From the NCBI GenBank assembly GCA_947496465.1, contig CANMCX010000003.1, positions 248,001 to 312,000 of the forward strand: 64,000 bases of DNA. The letters are read 5' to 3'. Every line of letters starts with the position of its first letter. Position 1 is the first letter of the stretch. Shown here piece by piece: positions 33,181 through 41,360 of this stretch. The translations under genes and the position numbers were made by a program. This stretch comes from Marinifilum_A sediminis. Its GTDB lineage: Bacteria; Bacteroidota; Bacteroidia; Bacteroidales; Marinifilaceae. The notes beneath the pieces are model-generated. The model was not told the origin of the DNA. It did not search any database and saw nothing but the letters and a program-made list of their open reading frames with translations.

Positions 33181-33732
33181 ATGACAGAAGAAATTATCAT
33201 TGCAGGATTTGGTGGTCAGGGTGTACTTTCAATGGGTAAAATTTTAGCTTACTCAGGTATCATGCAAGATCAGGAAGTTTCATGGATGCCATCATATGGT
33301 CCTGAAATGCGTGGAGGTACTGCAAATGTGACCGTAATTTTGAGTGACGATAGAATTAGTTCTCCAGTGTTGAAAAAGTTTGATACTGCTATCATCTTGA
33401 ATCAGCAATCGATGGACAAATTCGAAGAGGATATTAAGCCTGGTGGAACACTTTTGTATGATCCAAATGGTATCACTCGTCACCCAGAAAGAAAAGATAT
33501 TAATATCTTTAAGGTTCCTGGTGCTGCACTTGCTACTGAAATGGGTAATCCAAAAACTTTCAATATGATCATTATGGGTGGATTCCTTAAGGTGAAGCCT
33601 ATTGTGAAGATTGAGAATGTACAGAAAGGACTAGAGAAATCTCTTCCTGAGCGTCACCACAAATTAATTCCTTTAAATATTGAAGCAATTCAAAAAGGAA
33701 TTGGTAGTGTTGAAGTAATACAGGAAGTATAG
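33181..33732 (+). CDS. korC: 2-oxoacid:ferredoxin oxidoreductase gamma subunit
   Basis: 183 residues. The start IIIAGFGGQGVLSMGKILAYSGIMQ and the SYGPEMRGGTANVTVILSD block are the standard gamma-subunit motifs. PVLKKFDTAIILNQQSMDKFE continues the family pattern. It completes the KorDABC complex, whose activity would supply reduced ferredoxin to the hydrogenase and acyl-CoA to the ADP-forming ligase. A strong terminator lies 29 bases downstream. Confidence 0.92.
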   Translation: MTEEIIIAGFGGQGVLSMGKILAYSGIMQDQEVSWMPSYGPEMRGGTANVTVILSDDRISSPVLKKFDTAIILNQQSMDKFEEDIKPGGTLLYDPNGITRHPERKDINIFKVPGAALATEMGNPKTFNMIIMGGFLKVKPIVKIENVQKGLEKSLPERHHKLIPLNIEAIQKGIGSVEVIQEV

Positions 33733-33761
33733 ATTACAACAAAACTAATATACTTTTAATC

Positions 33762-33796
33762 AAGAGGAGTTCTATTATAGAACTCCTCTTTTTGTT
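33762..33796 (+). terminator. Terminator of the kor operon
   Basis: Thirteen-bp stem AAGAGGAGTTCTA (33762-33774) with TAGAACTCCTCTT (33778-33790), loop TTA, followed by T-rich sequence. Confidence 0.92.
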
Positions 33797-33990
33797 TAGT
33801 AGAATGAACAATTAAATTAACTAATCTTATATTTTTTGTTTATCAGAAATAATTAAACCGTGTCAAACTTGGTTTTATCGTGCTAAGTAGGAGTTCATCC
33901 AAAAAAATTGACATTAGTTTGCAAATCAATTAATATTGCTTGTCAGATTTCGAGAACAATCGAATTAATTTTAATGTAAAACTATATCAA

Positions 33991-35316
33991 ATGATGATGA
34001 AAAGGCTTCTACTACTTACTTTGCTGGTAGTTTCAGTATTGGCAAGCGGTTTTTCTCAAAATGGGAAAATCGAGTTTGAAGAATACGATTTAGAGAATGG
34101 CTTGCACGTAATCTTACAGCAGGATCATACTACTCCTAATATCGTAGTATCTGTAATGTATCACGTTGGTTCAAAAAATGAAAGTCCTGAATTAACTGGA
34201 TTTGCACACTTTTTTGAGCATTTAATGTTCGAAGGAACCAAAAATATTCCGCGTCACCAATACGATAAGTATGTTTCCAGAGCAGGAGGAGAATTGAATG
34301 CGAATACTTCTACTGACAGAACTTACTATTTCGAAATGTTACCATCGAACCAATTGGCTTTAGGTCTTTGGTTAGAGTCAGAAAGAATGTTACACGCAAA
34401 AGTTGAGGAGATAGGAATTAAGACTCAGAAAGGTGTTGTAATTCAAGAGAAGAAGCAACGCTATGATAATCCTCCTTACGGAACTATCCTGCCTCAAACA
34501 ATGGCTCATGCTTATACAAAGCACCCTTACCGTTGGACTCCAATTGGAGATGAAGAGCATATTCGTAATGCAAAAGATGAAGATTTCTTGAATTTCTACA
34601 AAGAGTTTTATGTGCCTAACAATGCTGTTTTAACCATTTGTGGTGATTTTAAAACTGATGAGGCTAAGAAATTGATTAACGATTATTTTGCTGAGATTCC
34701 TAAAGGAACAAAAGAAATTTATCGTCCGAATATTGTAGAACCAGAAAAAACTGCAGAAGTAAGAGATACAGTTTTTGATAACATTCAGTTACCTGCAGTT
34801 ATCCAGGCTTACCACATTCCAGCAGTTGGAACTTCAGATTTTTATGCTGTTGACATGTTGTCGAAATTGATGACAGATGGTAAAAGTTCTCGTTTGTATA
34901 AAGAATTGGTTGATAAGCAACAGTTGGCTATTCAATTGATGGCTTTCCCAATGCCTAATGAAGATCCAGGTTTAACTCTTGCATTTGGTATTCCTAATAT
35001 GGGTGTTGATCCTAAAGTTATGGAAGACGAGATGGACAAGCAATTTGCTATGGTTGGTGATGAATTAATTTCGGAAAAAGAGTTTCAGAAATTAAGAAAT
35101 AAGATTGAAAATGAATTGGTAAGCTCTAATTCAACAATAGAGAGACGTGCTGAAAATCTTGCAACGGCTTATACTTATTTTAAAGATTCAGAAAGAGTAA
35201 ATAAGGAATTGGATAAATACTTTGCAGTTACGAGAGAGGATATCCGTAAAGTAGCTAAAAAGTACTTTGTACCTAAGAATAGAGTCGTTCTTTACTATTT
35301 ACCAAAGCAAAATTAA
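33991..35316 (+). CDS. M16 family zinc peptidase, catalytic member
   Basis: 441 residues from ATG 33991. Three ATG codons occur in a row at 33991, 33994 and 33997, each leading into the signal peptide KRLLLLTLLVVSVLASGFSQ. The inverted zinc motif HxxEH is present as HFFEHLMFEGT, with the distal glutamate in GVVIQEKKQRYDN. M16B peptidases degrade short peptides. The export signal indicates a periplasmic place. The next gene encodes a second M16 protein without the zinc site, and such active/inactive pairs form heterodimers. Confidence 0.92.
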   Translation: MMMKRLLLLTLLVVSVLASGFSQNGKIEFEEYDLENGLHVILQQDHTTPNIVVSVMYHVGSKNESPELTGFAHFFEHLMFEGTKNIPRHQYDKYVSRAGGELNANTSTDRTYYFEMLPSNQLALGLWLESERMLHAKVEEIGIKTQKGVVIQEKKQRYDNPPYGTILPQTMAHAYTKHPYRWTPIGDEEHIRNAKDEDFLNFYKEFYVPNNAVLTICGDFKTDEAKKLINDYFAEIPKGTKEIYRPNIVEPEKTAEVRDTVFDNIQLPAVIQAYHIPAVGTSDFYAVDMLSKLMTDGKSSRLYKELVDKQQLAIQLMAFPMPNEDPGLTLAFGIPNMGVDPKVMEDEMDKQFAMVGDELISEKEFQKLRNKIENELVSSNSTIERRAENLATAYTYFKDSERVNKELDKYFAVTREDIRKVAKKYFVPKNRVVLYYLPKQN

Positions 35317-35384
35317 TAGTCTCAGGAATAGTAATATCTAAGATTTAGATGTTTTAATTATTCACGAACTGAAAAAAGAGAAAA

Positions 35385-37448
35385 ATGAAAAATTTATATA
35401 GATTATTTGCACTTCTAATCGCAGTTTGTTTTGTGATTTCCGCAAGTGCTCAGGTTGATAGAACAAAAGCTCCGGCTGCTGGTCCTGCACCTAAAGTTCA
35501 ATTAGGGGATTATGATACGTTTACTCTAAAGAATGGAATGAAAGTATTGGTTGTTGCCAATCACAAATTGCCACAAGTAGGATTTGCAATTTCATTACTA
35601 AACGATCCTATTGCCGAAGGTGACAAAGCGGGTTACTTATCGGTTATGGGTCAACTTTTAGATAGAGGAACCACAAAACGATCGGGTAAGCAAATTGCTG
35701 AAGAGATCGATTTTATTGGTGCTGAATTGGGTGTTTCATCAAGCGGTGTTGATGCAGGTGGTTTGTCTCGCTATAAAGAGAAAATTATTGAATTAATGGC
35801 TGATGTTCTTCAGAATCCTACTTTCCCACAAGAAGAGTTTGATAAGATTGTGAAGCAAACTTTATCAGGATTAGAAGCAAACAAGACGGATCCTAATTCA
35901 ATGGCAAGCAATATGAGAAGCAGAGTTCTTTACCCTGCGAATCATCCTTATGGAGATGTTGTAACTGAGGAAACTGTTAAGAGCTTTACTGTTGAAGATT
36001 GTAAAAAATATTACACTACTTACTTTAAGCCGAACAAAGCTTTAATGGCAATTGTTGGTGATATCACTACAAAAGAAGCTAAAAAATTAGTGAAGAAATA
36101 TTTTGGAGATTGGGAATCTGCTGAAGTACCAAATCACAAATATGAAATGCCTGCAAAAATGGAAGGTAAGAGAGTGGTTTTATCGAATAAAGATGCTGCT
36201 CTTCAATCTTTAGTTCGCATTTACAATTCATTTGAATTGAAGAAGGGAAATGCTGATGTGATTCCAGCTTCAGTTATGAATGCTATGTTGGGTCGTGGTT
36301 TCTCAGGATTATTAATGAAAAATCTACGTGAAGATAAAGCTTATACTTATGGTGCAGGTTCCAGACTTTATTCAGATAAATTGGTAGGTGGATTCTATAC
36401 CAGTTCTGAAGTAAAAGCAGAAGTTACTGATAGTGCTTTAATGCAAATGGTGGTAGAAATGGATCGTATTAGAGATACCAAATTGACTCAAGATCATTTG
36501 AATATGACTAAGGCAACTATGGCTGGTGATTTTGCGAGATCTCTTGAAGATCCGGGAACAATTGCAAGATTTGCAATGGCTATTGAGCGTTACAATTTAC
36601 CTGAAGATTATTATGCAACTTATCTTGAAAAATTAGATAAAGTGACATTGGAAGATATTCAGGCAATGGCTAAAAAGTATGTTGATCCTAATAATGCCGT
36701 TTATTTGGTGGTAGGTGATAAGAAATACAAGAAGCAATTGGCTAAATTAAGCTCGACTGGTAAGGTAGAAGAGTACGACTACAAAGGTGATATTGTTAAG
36801 GAAGATCCAAATGCAATTCCTGAAGGATTGACCTGTAAAACTGTAATCGCAAACTATGTTGATGCTATTGGCGGTCGTGATAACTGGATGGCAGTTAAAG
36901 ATCTTAGCATTAAAGGTGAGATGAAAATGGGACCAATGAGTATTAATGTAGAATCAGCTCAGAAAAACAATGAGAAGTTTTGCATGAAAATGACAATGAA
37001 TGGTCAGGTGATGCAAGCAATGTATTACAATGGTACATCAGGTAGAGTTGTTGCTCAAGGAAACGAAATGGTAGCTAATGAAGCTCAATTGGCAGGATTC
37101 AAGCAGCAGGCACAGATGTGTCCTGAGTTAAACATGGAAAAATTAGGTTACAGCATGAAAATTGTTGGTGCTGAAAATGTTGATGGCGAAAAAGCTTACA
37201 AGCTTGAAGTTAAAGATTCTCAAGGCAATACGAAGTACGAGTTTTTTAGTGCTGATTCTGGTTTAAAGCTAAAAACTATTGCACAGCAACAAGGTATGAG
37301 TGTAACTACTTTGTATAAGAACTATACGGAAGTTGAAGGTATCAAATATCCATACTCAGCCATTACTAAAATGGGACCACAGGAAATGCCACTTACGATT
37401 ACAGAACTATCTGTAAATAAAGGTGTAGATGATTCTGTTTTTAACTAA
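35385..37448 (+). CDS. M16 family protein lacking the zinc site, with C-terminal extension
   Basis: 687 residues. A signal peptide (LFALLIAVCFVISASAQ) is followed by an M16 fold starting YDTFTLKNGMKVLVVANHKLPQVGF. Where the active protein has HFFEH this one has SVMGQLLDRGT, so it is a non-catalytic partner. After about residue 465 an extra ~220-residue domain begins (CKTVIANYVDAIGGRDNWMAVKDLSIKGEMKM). It resembles the LolA/outer-membrane lipoprotein-carrier-like beta domain found in other Bacteroidota exported proteins. It is encoded 68 bases after the active M16 gene; joint action is inferred. A terminator follows. Confidence 0.88.
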   Translation: MKNLYRLFALLIAVCFVISASAQVDRTKAPAAGPAPKVQLGDYDTFTLKNGMKVLVVANHKLPQVGFAISLLNDPIAEGDKAGYLSVMGQLLDRGTTKRSGKQIAEEIDFIGAELGVSSSGVDAGGLSRYKEKIIELMADVLQNPTFPQEEFDKIVKQTLSGLEANKTDPNSMASNMRSRVLYPANHPYGDVVTEETVKSFTVEDCKKYYTTYFKPNKALMAIVGDITTKEAKKLVKKYFGDWESAEVPNHKYEMPAKMEGKRVVLSNKDAALQSLVRIYNSFELKKGNADVIPASVMNAMLGRGFSGLLMKNLREDKAYTYGAGSRLYSDKLVGGFYTSSEVKAEVTDSALMQMVVEMDRIRDTKLTQDHLNMTKATMAGDFARSLEDPGTIARFAMAIERYNLPEDYYATYLEKLDKVTLEDIQAMAKKYVDPNNAVYLVVGDKKYKKQLAKLSSTGKVEEYDYKGDIVKEDPNAIPEGLTCKTVIANYVDAIGGRDNWMAVKDLSIKGEMKMGPMSINVESAQKNNEKFCMKMTMNGQVMQAMYYNGTSGRVVAQGNEMVANEAQLAGFKQQAQMCPELNMEKLGYSMKIVGAENVDGEKAYKLEVKDSQGNTKYEFFSADSGLKLKTIAQQQGMSVTTLYKNYTEVEGIKYPYSAITKMGPQEMPLTITELSVNKGVDDSVFN

Positions 37449-37473
37449 GGTGTGATGTAAATTTTAAAATATA

Positions 37474-37501
37474 AAAGGCTGCAATTTGCAGCCTTTTTTT
37501 A
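37474..37501 (+). terminator. Terminator of the M16 operon
   Basis: Nine-bp stem AAAGGCTGC (37474-37482) with GCAGCCTTT (37488-37496), loop AATTT, then seven or more T. Confidence 0.9.
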
Positions 37502-37546
37502 TGCGTTATTTTTATTAAAAAAAGAATCAAAATCAGAAATAAAAAC

Positions 37547-37575
37547 TTTGCGGTTTTAAAATAATGATTACCTTT
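37547..37575 (+). promoter_or_regulatory. Promoter of the candidate small RNA
   Basis: TTTG at 37547-37550, 17 bases, then TACCTTTG at 37568-37575, an exact TANNTTTG. No coding region follows on the plus strand before the terminator at 37691, so this promoter most likely drives a non-coding transcript. Confidence 0.65.
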
Positions 37576-37580
37576 GCACT

Positions 37581-37718
37581 CCGATTCGGGAGTGTAGTGG
37601 TTAGGCACGATGATCGAATCGGTATTTCAATATGACTTGTATAAGGTTTTAGGGTTAAAATTTCGTATTGGAAATCATTTTGGGTTAGAAAAGGCAGGTG
37701 GGGACCTGCCTTTTTTTT
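37581..37718 (+). ncRNA. Candidate structured small RNA (~135 nt)
   Basis: A promoter at 37547-37575 and an intrinsic terminator at 37691-37718 bound a gene-free transcript. It would fold as three stems: CCGATTC (37581-37587) with GAATCGG (37616-37622); ATTTCAATAT (37624-37633) with GTATTGGAAAT (37665-37675, one bulged G); and the terminator hairpin. The first loop contains GTGTAGTGGTTAGGCAC, which faintly resembles a tRNA D-arm, but there is no anticodon or T-arm. It lacks the 4.5S SRP apical motif and is too short for RNase P or tmRNA. I cannot match it to a known family from memory. Confidence 0.6.
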
Positions 37719-37720
37719 AT
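37691..37720. terminator. Terminator between the small RNA and nadD
   Basis: Nine-bp stem AAGGCAGGT (37691-37699) with ACCTGCCTT (37704-37712), loop GGGG, then a run of T. The nadD stop codon is at 37722 on the other strand, so the hairpin probably serves both directions. Confidence 0.9.
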
Positions 37721-37721
37721 G

Positions 37722-38297
37722 CTATTTTTCGTAAAAATGCATCTCCTTTAAATAGCGATATGCCGCTTTTGGCATAAAGTAAGGAATCTCTTTTTTGTTC
37801 TTAATTGCCTCTCTTATAAAGCTTGATGAGATTTCCATTAAGGGAGCATTTACCAAATGGATGTTCCCCTCTAACTGTACTTCTTCGTCTTTAAAGCCTG
37901 GTCGAGGATAGACATACAAATCATGATTTTGCAAAATCAATTCGTAGTTCTTCCATTTTGAAAAACTTTTCAGGTTATCAGATCCTACAATTAAAGAAAA
38001 TTCGTTAGCTGGAAATTTTTCTTTCAGATAAGTTAAAGTATCAATTGTATAAGATGGTTTTGGCAAACCAAATTCAATATTAGATGCTTTTAACTTTGTG
38101 TAGTTTTCAATCGAGCGATTGACCAACTCTAATCGATGGTAATCGCTCAATAAACTACTTTTTTGCTTAAATGGATTTTGAGGACTTACCACAAACCAGA
38201 TTTGATCCAAATCGGAATATTCAGCCATATAATTGGCAATTGCCAAATGACCAATGTGTATCGGGTTAAATGATCCGAAGTATAAACCGATTTTCAT
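37722..38297 (-). CDS. nadD: Nicotinate-nucleotide adenylyltransferase
   Basis: 191 residues. The N-terminus KIGLYFGSFNPIHIGHLAIANYM holds the nucleotidyltransferase motif GxFxPxHxGH. VVSPQNPFK and the C-terminal ISSSFIREAIKNKKEI (the ISSTxIR motif) are also present. It makes nicotinic acid adenine dinucleotide in NAD synthesis. It lies three bases after gmk on the same strand, so the two share a transcript. Confidence 0.95.
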   Translation of the reverse strand: MKIGLYFGSFNPIHIGHLAIANYMAEYSDLDQIWFVVSPQNPFKQKSSLLSDYHRLELVNRSIENYTKLKASNIEFGLPKPSYTIDTLTYLKEKFPANEFSLIVGSDNLKSFSKWKNYELILQNHDLYVYPRPGFKDEEVQLEGNIHLVNAPLMEISSSFIREAIKNKKEIPYFMPKAAYRYLKEMHFYEK

Positions 38298-38300
38298 TTT

Positions 38301-38867
38301 TTATTGATTTATGAAGTTTTGTAATTTGTTTTCAGCTTCCTCTAGTGCATCCTCCAACTTGTCGTTGATAATTACCGTATCAAACTGATCGGCAAAAGCC
38401 AATTCGAATTTGAATTTTTTAACTCGGTTGGCAATTACGTCATCACTATCGGTATTTCTACTTCTCAATCTGTTTTCCAATTCCTCAATTGAAGGAGGTT
38501 GAATGAAAACAGCCAAAGCATCATCTTGATAAAACTTTTTAATATTTACTCCACCAACAACATCAACATCAAAAATTACATTGTTTCCTTTGTTACGAAT
38601 TCGTTCAACTTCACTTTTTAAGGTACCATAAAAGCAACCTTCGTAAACCTCTTCCCATTCTAAAAACTCATCGTTAGCAATCTTTTGCTTAAAATCTTCA
38701 GCACTTAAAAAATAGTAATCTTTGCCATCAATTTCGTTGCCTCTCTTAGCTCTGCTGGTTGCCGATACCGAAAATTCTAGTTTTAAATCCTGTTGTAACA
38801 GATGACGTACAATCGTTGTTTTACCCGATCCACTTGGTGCTGAGAATATGAATAGTTTCCCCGACAT
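38301..38867 (-). CDS. gmk: Guanylate kinase
   Basis: 188 residues. The P-loop FSAPSGSGKTTIVRHLL starts at about residue 7. The GMP-binding region is SVSATSRAKRGNEIDGKDYYFLS, and the lid region RLRSRNTDSDDVIANRV is normal. The enzyme phosphorylates GMP to GDP. It is located between yicC and nadD, a common Bacteroidota arrangement, but the terminator at 38899-38927 separates it from yicC. Confidence 0.96.
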   Translation of the reverse strand: MSGKLFIFSAPSGSGKTTIVRHLLQQDLKLEFSVSATSRAKRGNEIDGKDYYFLSAEDFKQKIANDEFLEWEEVYEGCFYGTLKSEVERIRNKGNNVIFDVDVVGGVNIKKFYQDDALAVFIQPPSIEELENRLRSRNTDSDDVIANRVKKFKFELAFADQFDTVIINDKLEDALEEAENKLQNFINQ

Positions 38868-38892
38868 ATTTAATGCTTTGTTGTTTTAAATT

Positions 38893-38927
38893 TATAAAAA
38901 AGCGCAGAGTTTTGGACCCTACGCTTT
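38893..38927 (-). terminator. Terminator after yicC
   Basis: On the minus strand AAAGCGTAGGG pairs with CTCTGCGCTTT (11 pairs, two of them G-T) around a 7-nt loop and is followed by a T-run (plus-strand A-run at 38895-38901). Positions of the arms are 38917-38927 and 38899-38909. Confidence 0.85.
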
Positions 38928-38946
38928 AATGAAATAGAATATTTTG

Positions 38947-39825
38947 TTACAAGACGTTTAGTAATTGTTCTTTTATTTTTTCCAATTCGTCTTTCATTTG
39001 AATCACAATCTTCTGAATGTTGGAATCATTTGCTTTAGATCCTAAAGTATTGATCTCACGACCAATTTCCTGAGCAATAAAACCTAGTTTTTTACCGATA
39101 GAAGTACCGTTACCAGCTGTCTCGATAAAATATTTACAATGATTTGCTAATCGAACTTTTTCTTCCGTAATGTCCAATTTTTCAAGATAGTAAATGATCT
39201 CTTGTTCGAATCTGTTTTTATCCACGTTCTGTTTCTCAACAAAATCGTTCAAATTGTCATTAATTCGGGTTTTTACCGTTTCAATTCTATCCGATTCGTA
39301 TTGTGGAACTTCTTCTAAAAATTTCTCGATGTTTGTAATACGAGCAAAGATATCTTCTTGTAATGCTTTACCTTCCTGATTTCTGAATGAAGTTAAATCT
39401 TTAACTGCCGCTTTAAAACCTGCAAAAATCTTATTCCATTCTTCTTCATCAAGTTCCTGGTGTTCTGTTTTAAGAGCATCCGGAAGTTTCACAATTGTCT
39501 GTAGAATTGGCTCTTTTTCCATTGGAATCCCAAGTTCTGTAGATAATTCTGACAGTTGCTTGTAATATCCCTCAACAATAGGTTTGTTGATTTTAGTTTC
39601 CTTATCGGTACCAACACTTTCAATAAAAACAGAAAGCTCAACTTTACCTCTCTCAAGCTTATTCTTGATCTCGTTTCTCAACACTAAATCTTTCTCTTTG
39701 TAAAGATTTGGCATTCGAGTATTAATGTCAAGCTGCTTGCTGTTTAGGGATTTAATTTCGATGGAAACCTTTTTGTTTTCCAATTCAAGAGTGGCTTTAC
39801 CAAAGCCTGTCATCGATATTAACAT
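38947..39825 (-). CDS. yicC: YicC family endoribonuclease-like protein
   Basis: 292 residues from the ATG at 39825. The family begins MxxSMTGFG, which matches MLISMTGFGKATLELENKKVSIEIKSLNSKQLDINTRMP; an upstream in-frame ATG at 39879 would add 18 residues without similarity. The C-terminal DUF1732 region GKKLGFIAQEIGREINTLGSKANDSNIQKIVIQMKDELEKIKEQLLNVL is typical. E. coli YicC has been linked to RNA degradation. It is encoded upstream of gmk, as in many bacteria. Confidence 0.93.
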   Translation of the reverse strand: MLISMTGFGKATLELENKKVSIEIKSLNSKQLDINTRMPNLYKEKDLVLRNEIKNKLERGKVELSVFIESVGTDKETKINKPIVEGYYKQLSELSTELGIPMEKEPILQTIVKLPDALKTEHQELDEEEWNKIFAGFKAAVKDLTSFRNQEGKALQEDIFARITNIEKFLEEVPQYESDRIETVKTRINDNLNDFVEKQNVDKNRFEQEIIYYLEKLDITEEKVRLANHCKYFIETAGNGTSIGKKLGFIAQEIGREINTLGSKANDSNIQKIVIQMKDELEKIKEQLLNVL

Positions 39826-39937
39826 ATTCGAGAAATTGATTTCCGCAAAGGTAAGAGATTGATGCGGATTTTCAAACAATTAGTGAATTGCCTATTGCAT
39901 CTAATTCAATTTTATTACTTGTATTAATAAATTGTAG

Positions 39938-41278
39938 TTATACAGCTTGTTTTACAACCGATTTTGTTTTCCATCTTCCCGTTCGGTAATACAGATAGGA
40001 GAATAATGTTCCCATCGACCAGCCTAAAGGAATCGACCACCAAATGCCGGTTTCTCCAATTTTATCAGAAAGAAAATATGCTCCCGGAATTCGAATGATC
40101 CAAAGGGAGAACAGAGTTATAAACATCGGAATTAAAGTATCACCCGCACCACGTAGAACTCCATTTGTTGTAAACATGGTGGAGAAAAGTAGGTAGAATG
40201 AACTAACAATAATCAGGTATTTTTCTCCAATTGCAATAACGTTAGGATCGGTGGTAAACATTTTCATGAGCTGGCTACCGAATATCACAATAATTGCAGT
40301 CATTAAAAGACAGAACAGATTCGACATGATAAAGGTTGCCTTGAATCCTTTACGAACTCTATCAATTTTATTGGCACCCAAATTCTGTCCTACAAAAGCT
40401 GCTACAGCTTGAGAGAAATTCATAGCTGGCATCATAGCTAGAGAATCGATTCTACCTGCTGCGGTGTATGCTGCAATAACATCGGTCCCAAAGGTGTTAA
40501 CAATACCAAGTAGGGCCATCATTCCCAGCGCAACAAAAGTGTGTTGCAAACCCGAAGGCAATCCTATCTTCAAACTTTTAATGAATAATTCTTTATCGAA
40601 ACCTAAGTTCCAAAGCGAGAACTTCATGATTTTGTGAGTTCGGTTCAGGTAGATAATTCCAGTTATAAATGCACCTCCCTGTGCAATAACCGTTGCCCAT
40701 GCGGCTCCTGCAATTCCCCAATTAAATACCATCACAAACAGTACATCAAAAATAATATTGAAGATGGATGCAAGTATTAAAAAGTAAAGAGGGGTTTTTG
40801 AATCGCCCAATCCCCGAAGAACAGAACTGGTTCCGTTGAATCCGAAGAAGAGAATCATTCCTGCCATGTATACGTTTAGATATGTTGTAGCCTGTGGTAT
40901 AAGCTCTTTTGGCAATTGTAGCAATAGAAATAGTTCTTCGCTAAAATAAATACCAAATACTGTAACCAATAAACCTGCAACAAACAAAAAGATGTACATG
41001 GTATCGATAGAGCGTTTTACTTTGTCGATATCTTTGGCACCATAAAATTGAGATATGATTATTGAAAACCCTGAACCAATACCAATTAACAGTGCAATAA
41101 GAGTAAAGATAATTGGGAAAGATGCACCTACAGAAGCAAGAGCTTCCTTTCCCAGAACTTTACCCACAATAATACTATCAACAACATTATACAGTTGCTG
41201 AAATACATTTCCCAAAAGCATTGGGAGGGTAAATTGGAAAATTAATTTGCTTACGTTTCCTGAGGTAAAATCTTTCAT
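39938..41278 (-). CDS. MATE family efflux transporter
   Basis: 446 residues with about 12 hydrophobic segments in two related halves. The first half starts KLIFQFTLPMLLGNVFQQLYNVVDSIIVGKVLGKEALASVGASFPIIF and the second FIKSLKIGLPSGLQHTFVALGMMALLGIVNTFG, the usual MATE internal duplication. These inner-membrane antiporters use Na+ or H+ gradients to export cationic compounds. No partner or regulator is adjacent. The ABC-F gene is 82 bases upstream on the same strand and may share the transcript. Confidence 0.93.
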   Translation of the reverse strand: MKDFTSGNVSKLIFQFTLPMLLGNVFQQLYNVVDSIIVGKVLGKEALASVGASFPIIFTLIALLIGIGSGFSIIISQFYGAKDIDKVKRSIDTMYIFLFVAGLLVTVFGIYFSEELFLLLQLPKELIPQATTYLNVYMAGMILFFGFNGTSSVLRGLGDSKTPLYFLILASIFNIIFDVLFVMVFNWGIAGAAWATVIAQGGAFITGIIYLNRTHKIMKFSLWNLGFDKELFIKSLKIGLPSGLQHTFVALGMMALLGIVNTFGTDVIAAYTAAGRIDSLAMMPAMNFSQAVAAFVGQNLGANKIDRVRKGFKATFIMSNLFCLLMTAIIVIFGSQLMKMFTTDPNVIAIGEKYLIIVSSFYLLFSTMFTTNGVLRGAGDTLIPMFITLFSLWIIRIPGAYFLSDKIGETGIWWSIPLGWSMGTLFSYLYYRTGRWKTKSVVKQAV

Positions 41279-41360
41279 GCACTAACGGCTTAGAACTACA
41301 AAGCTCTTATTTTTCTATCGATTCACAAAAAAAGAAAACATGTTTAACAGAGCTTAACGA

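Noticed and set aside
37581..37622. Possible tRNA because of GTGTAGTGGTTAGGCAC
   Set aside because: No acceptor stem, anticodon arm or TTCRANTC T-loop can be found around it.
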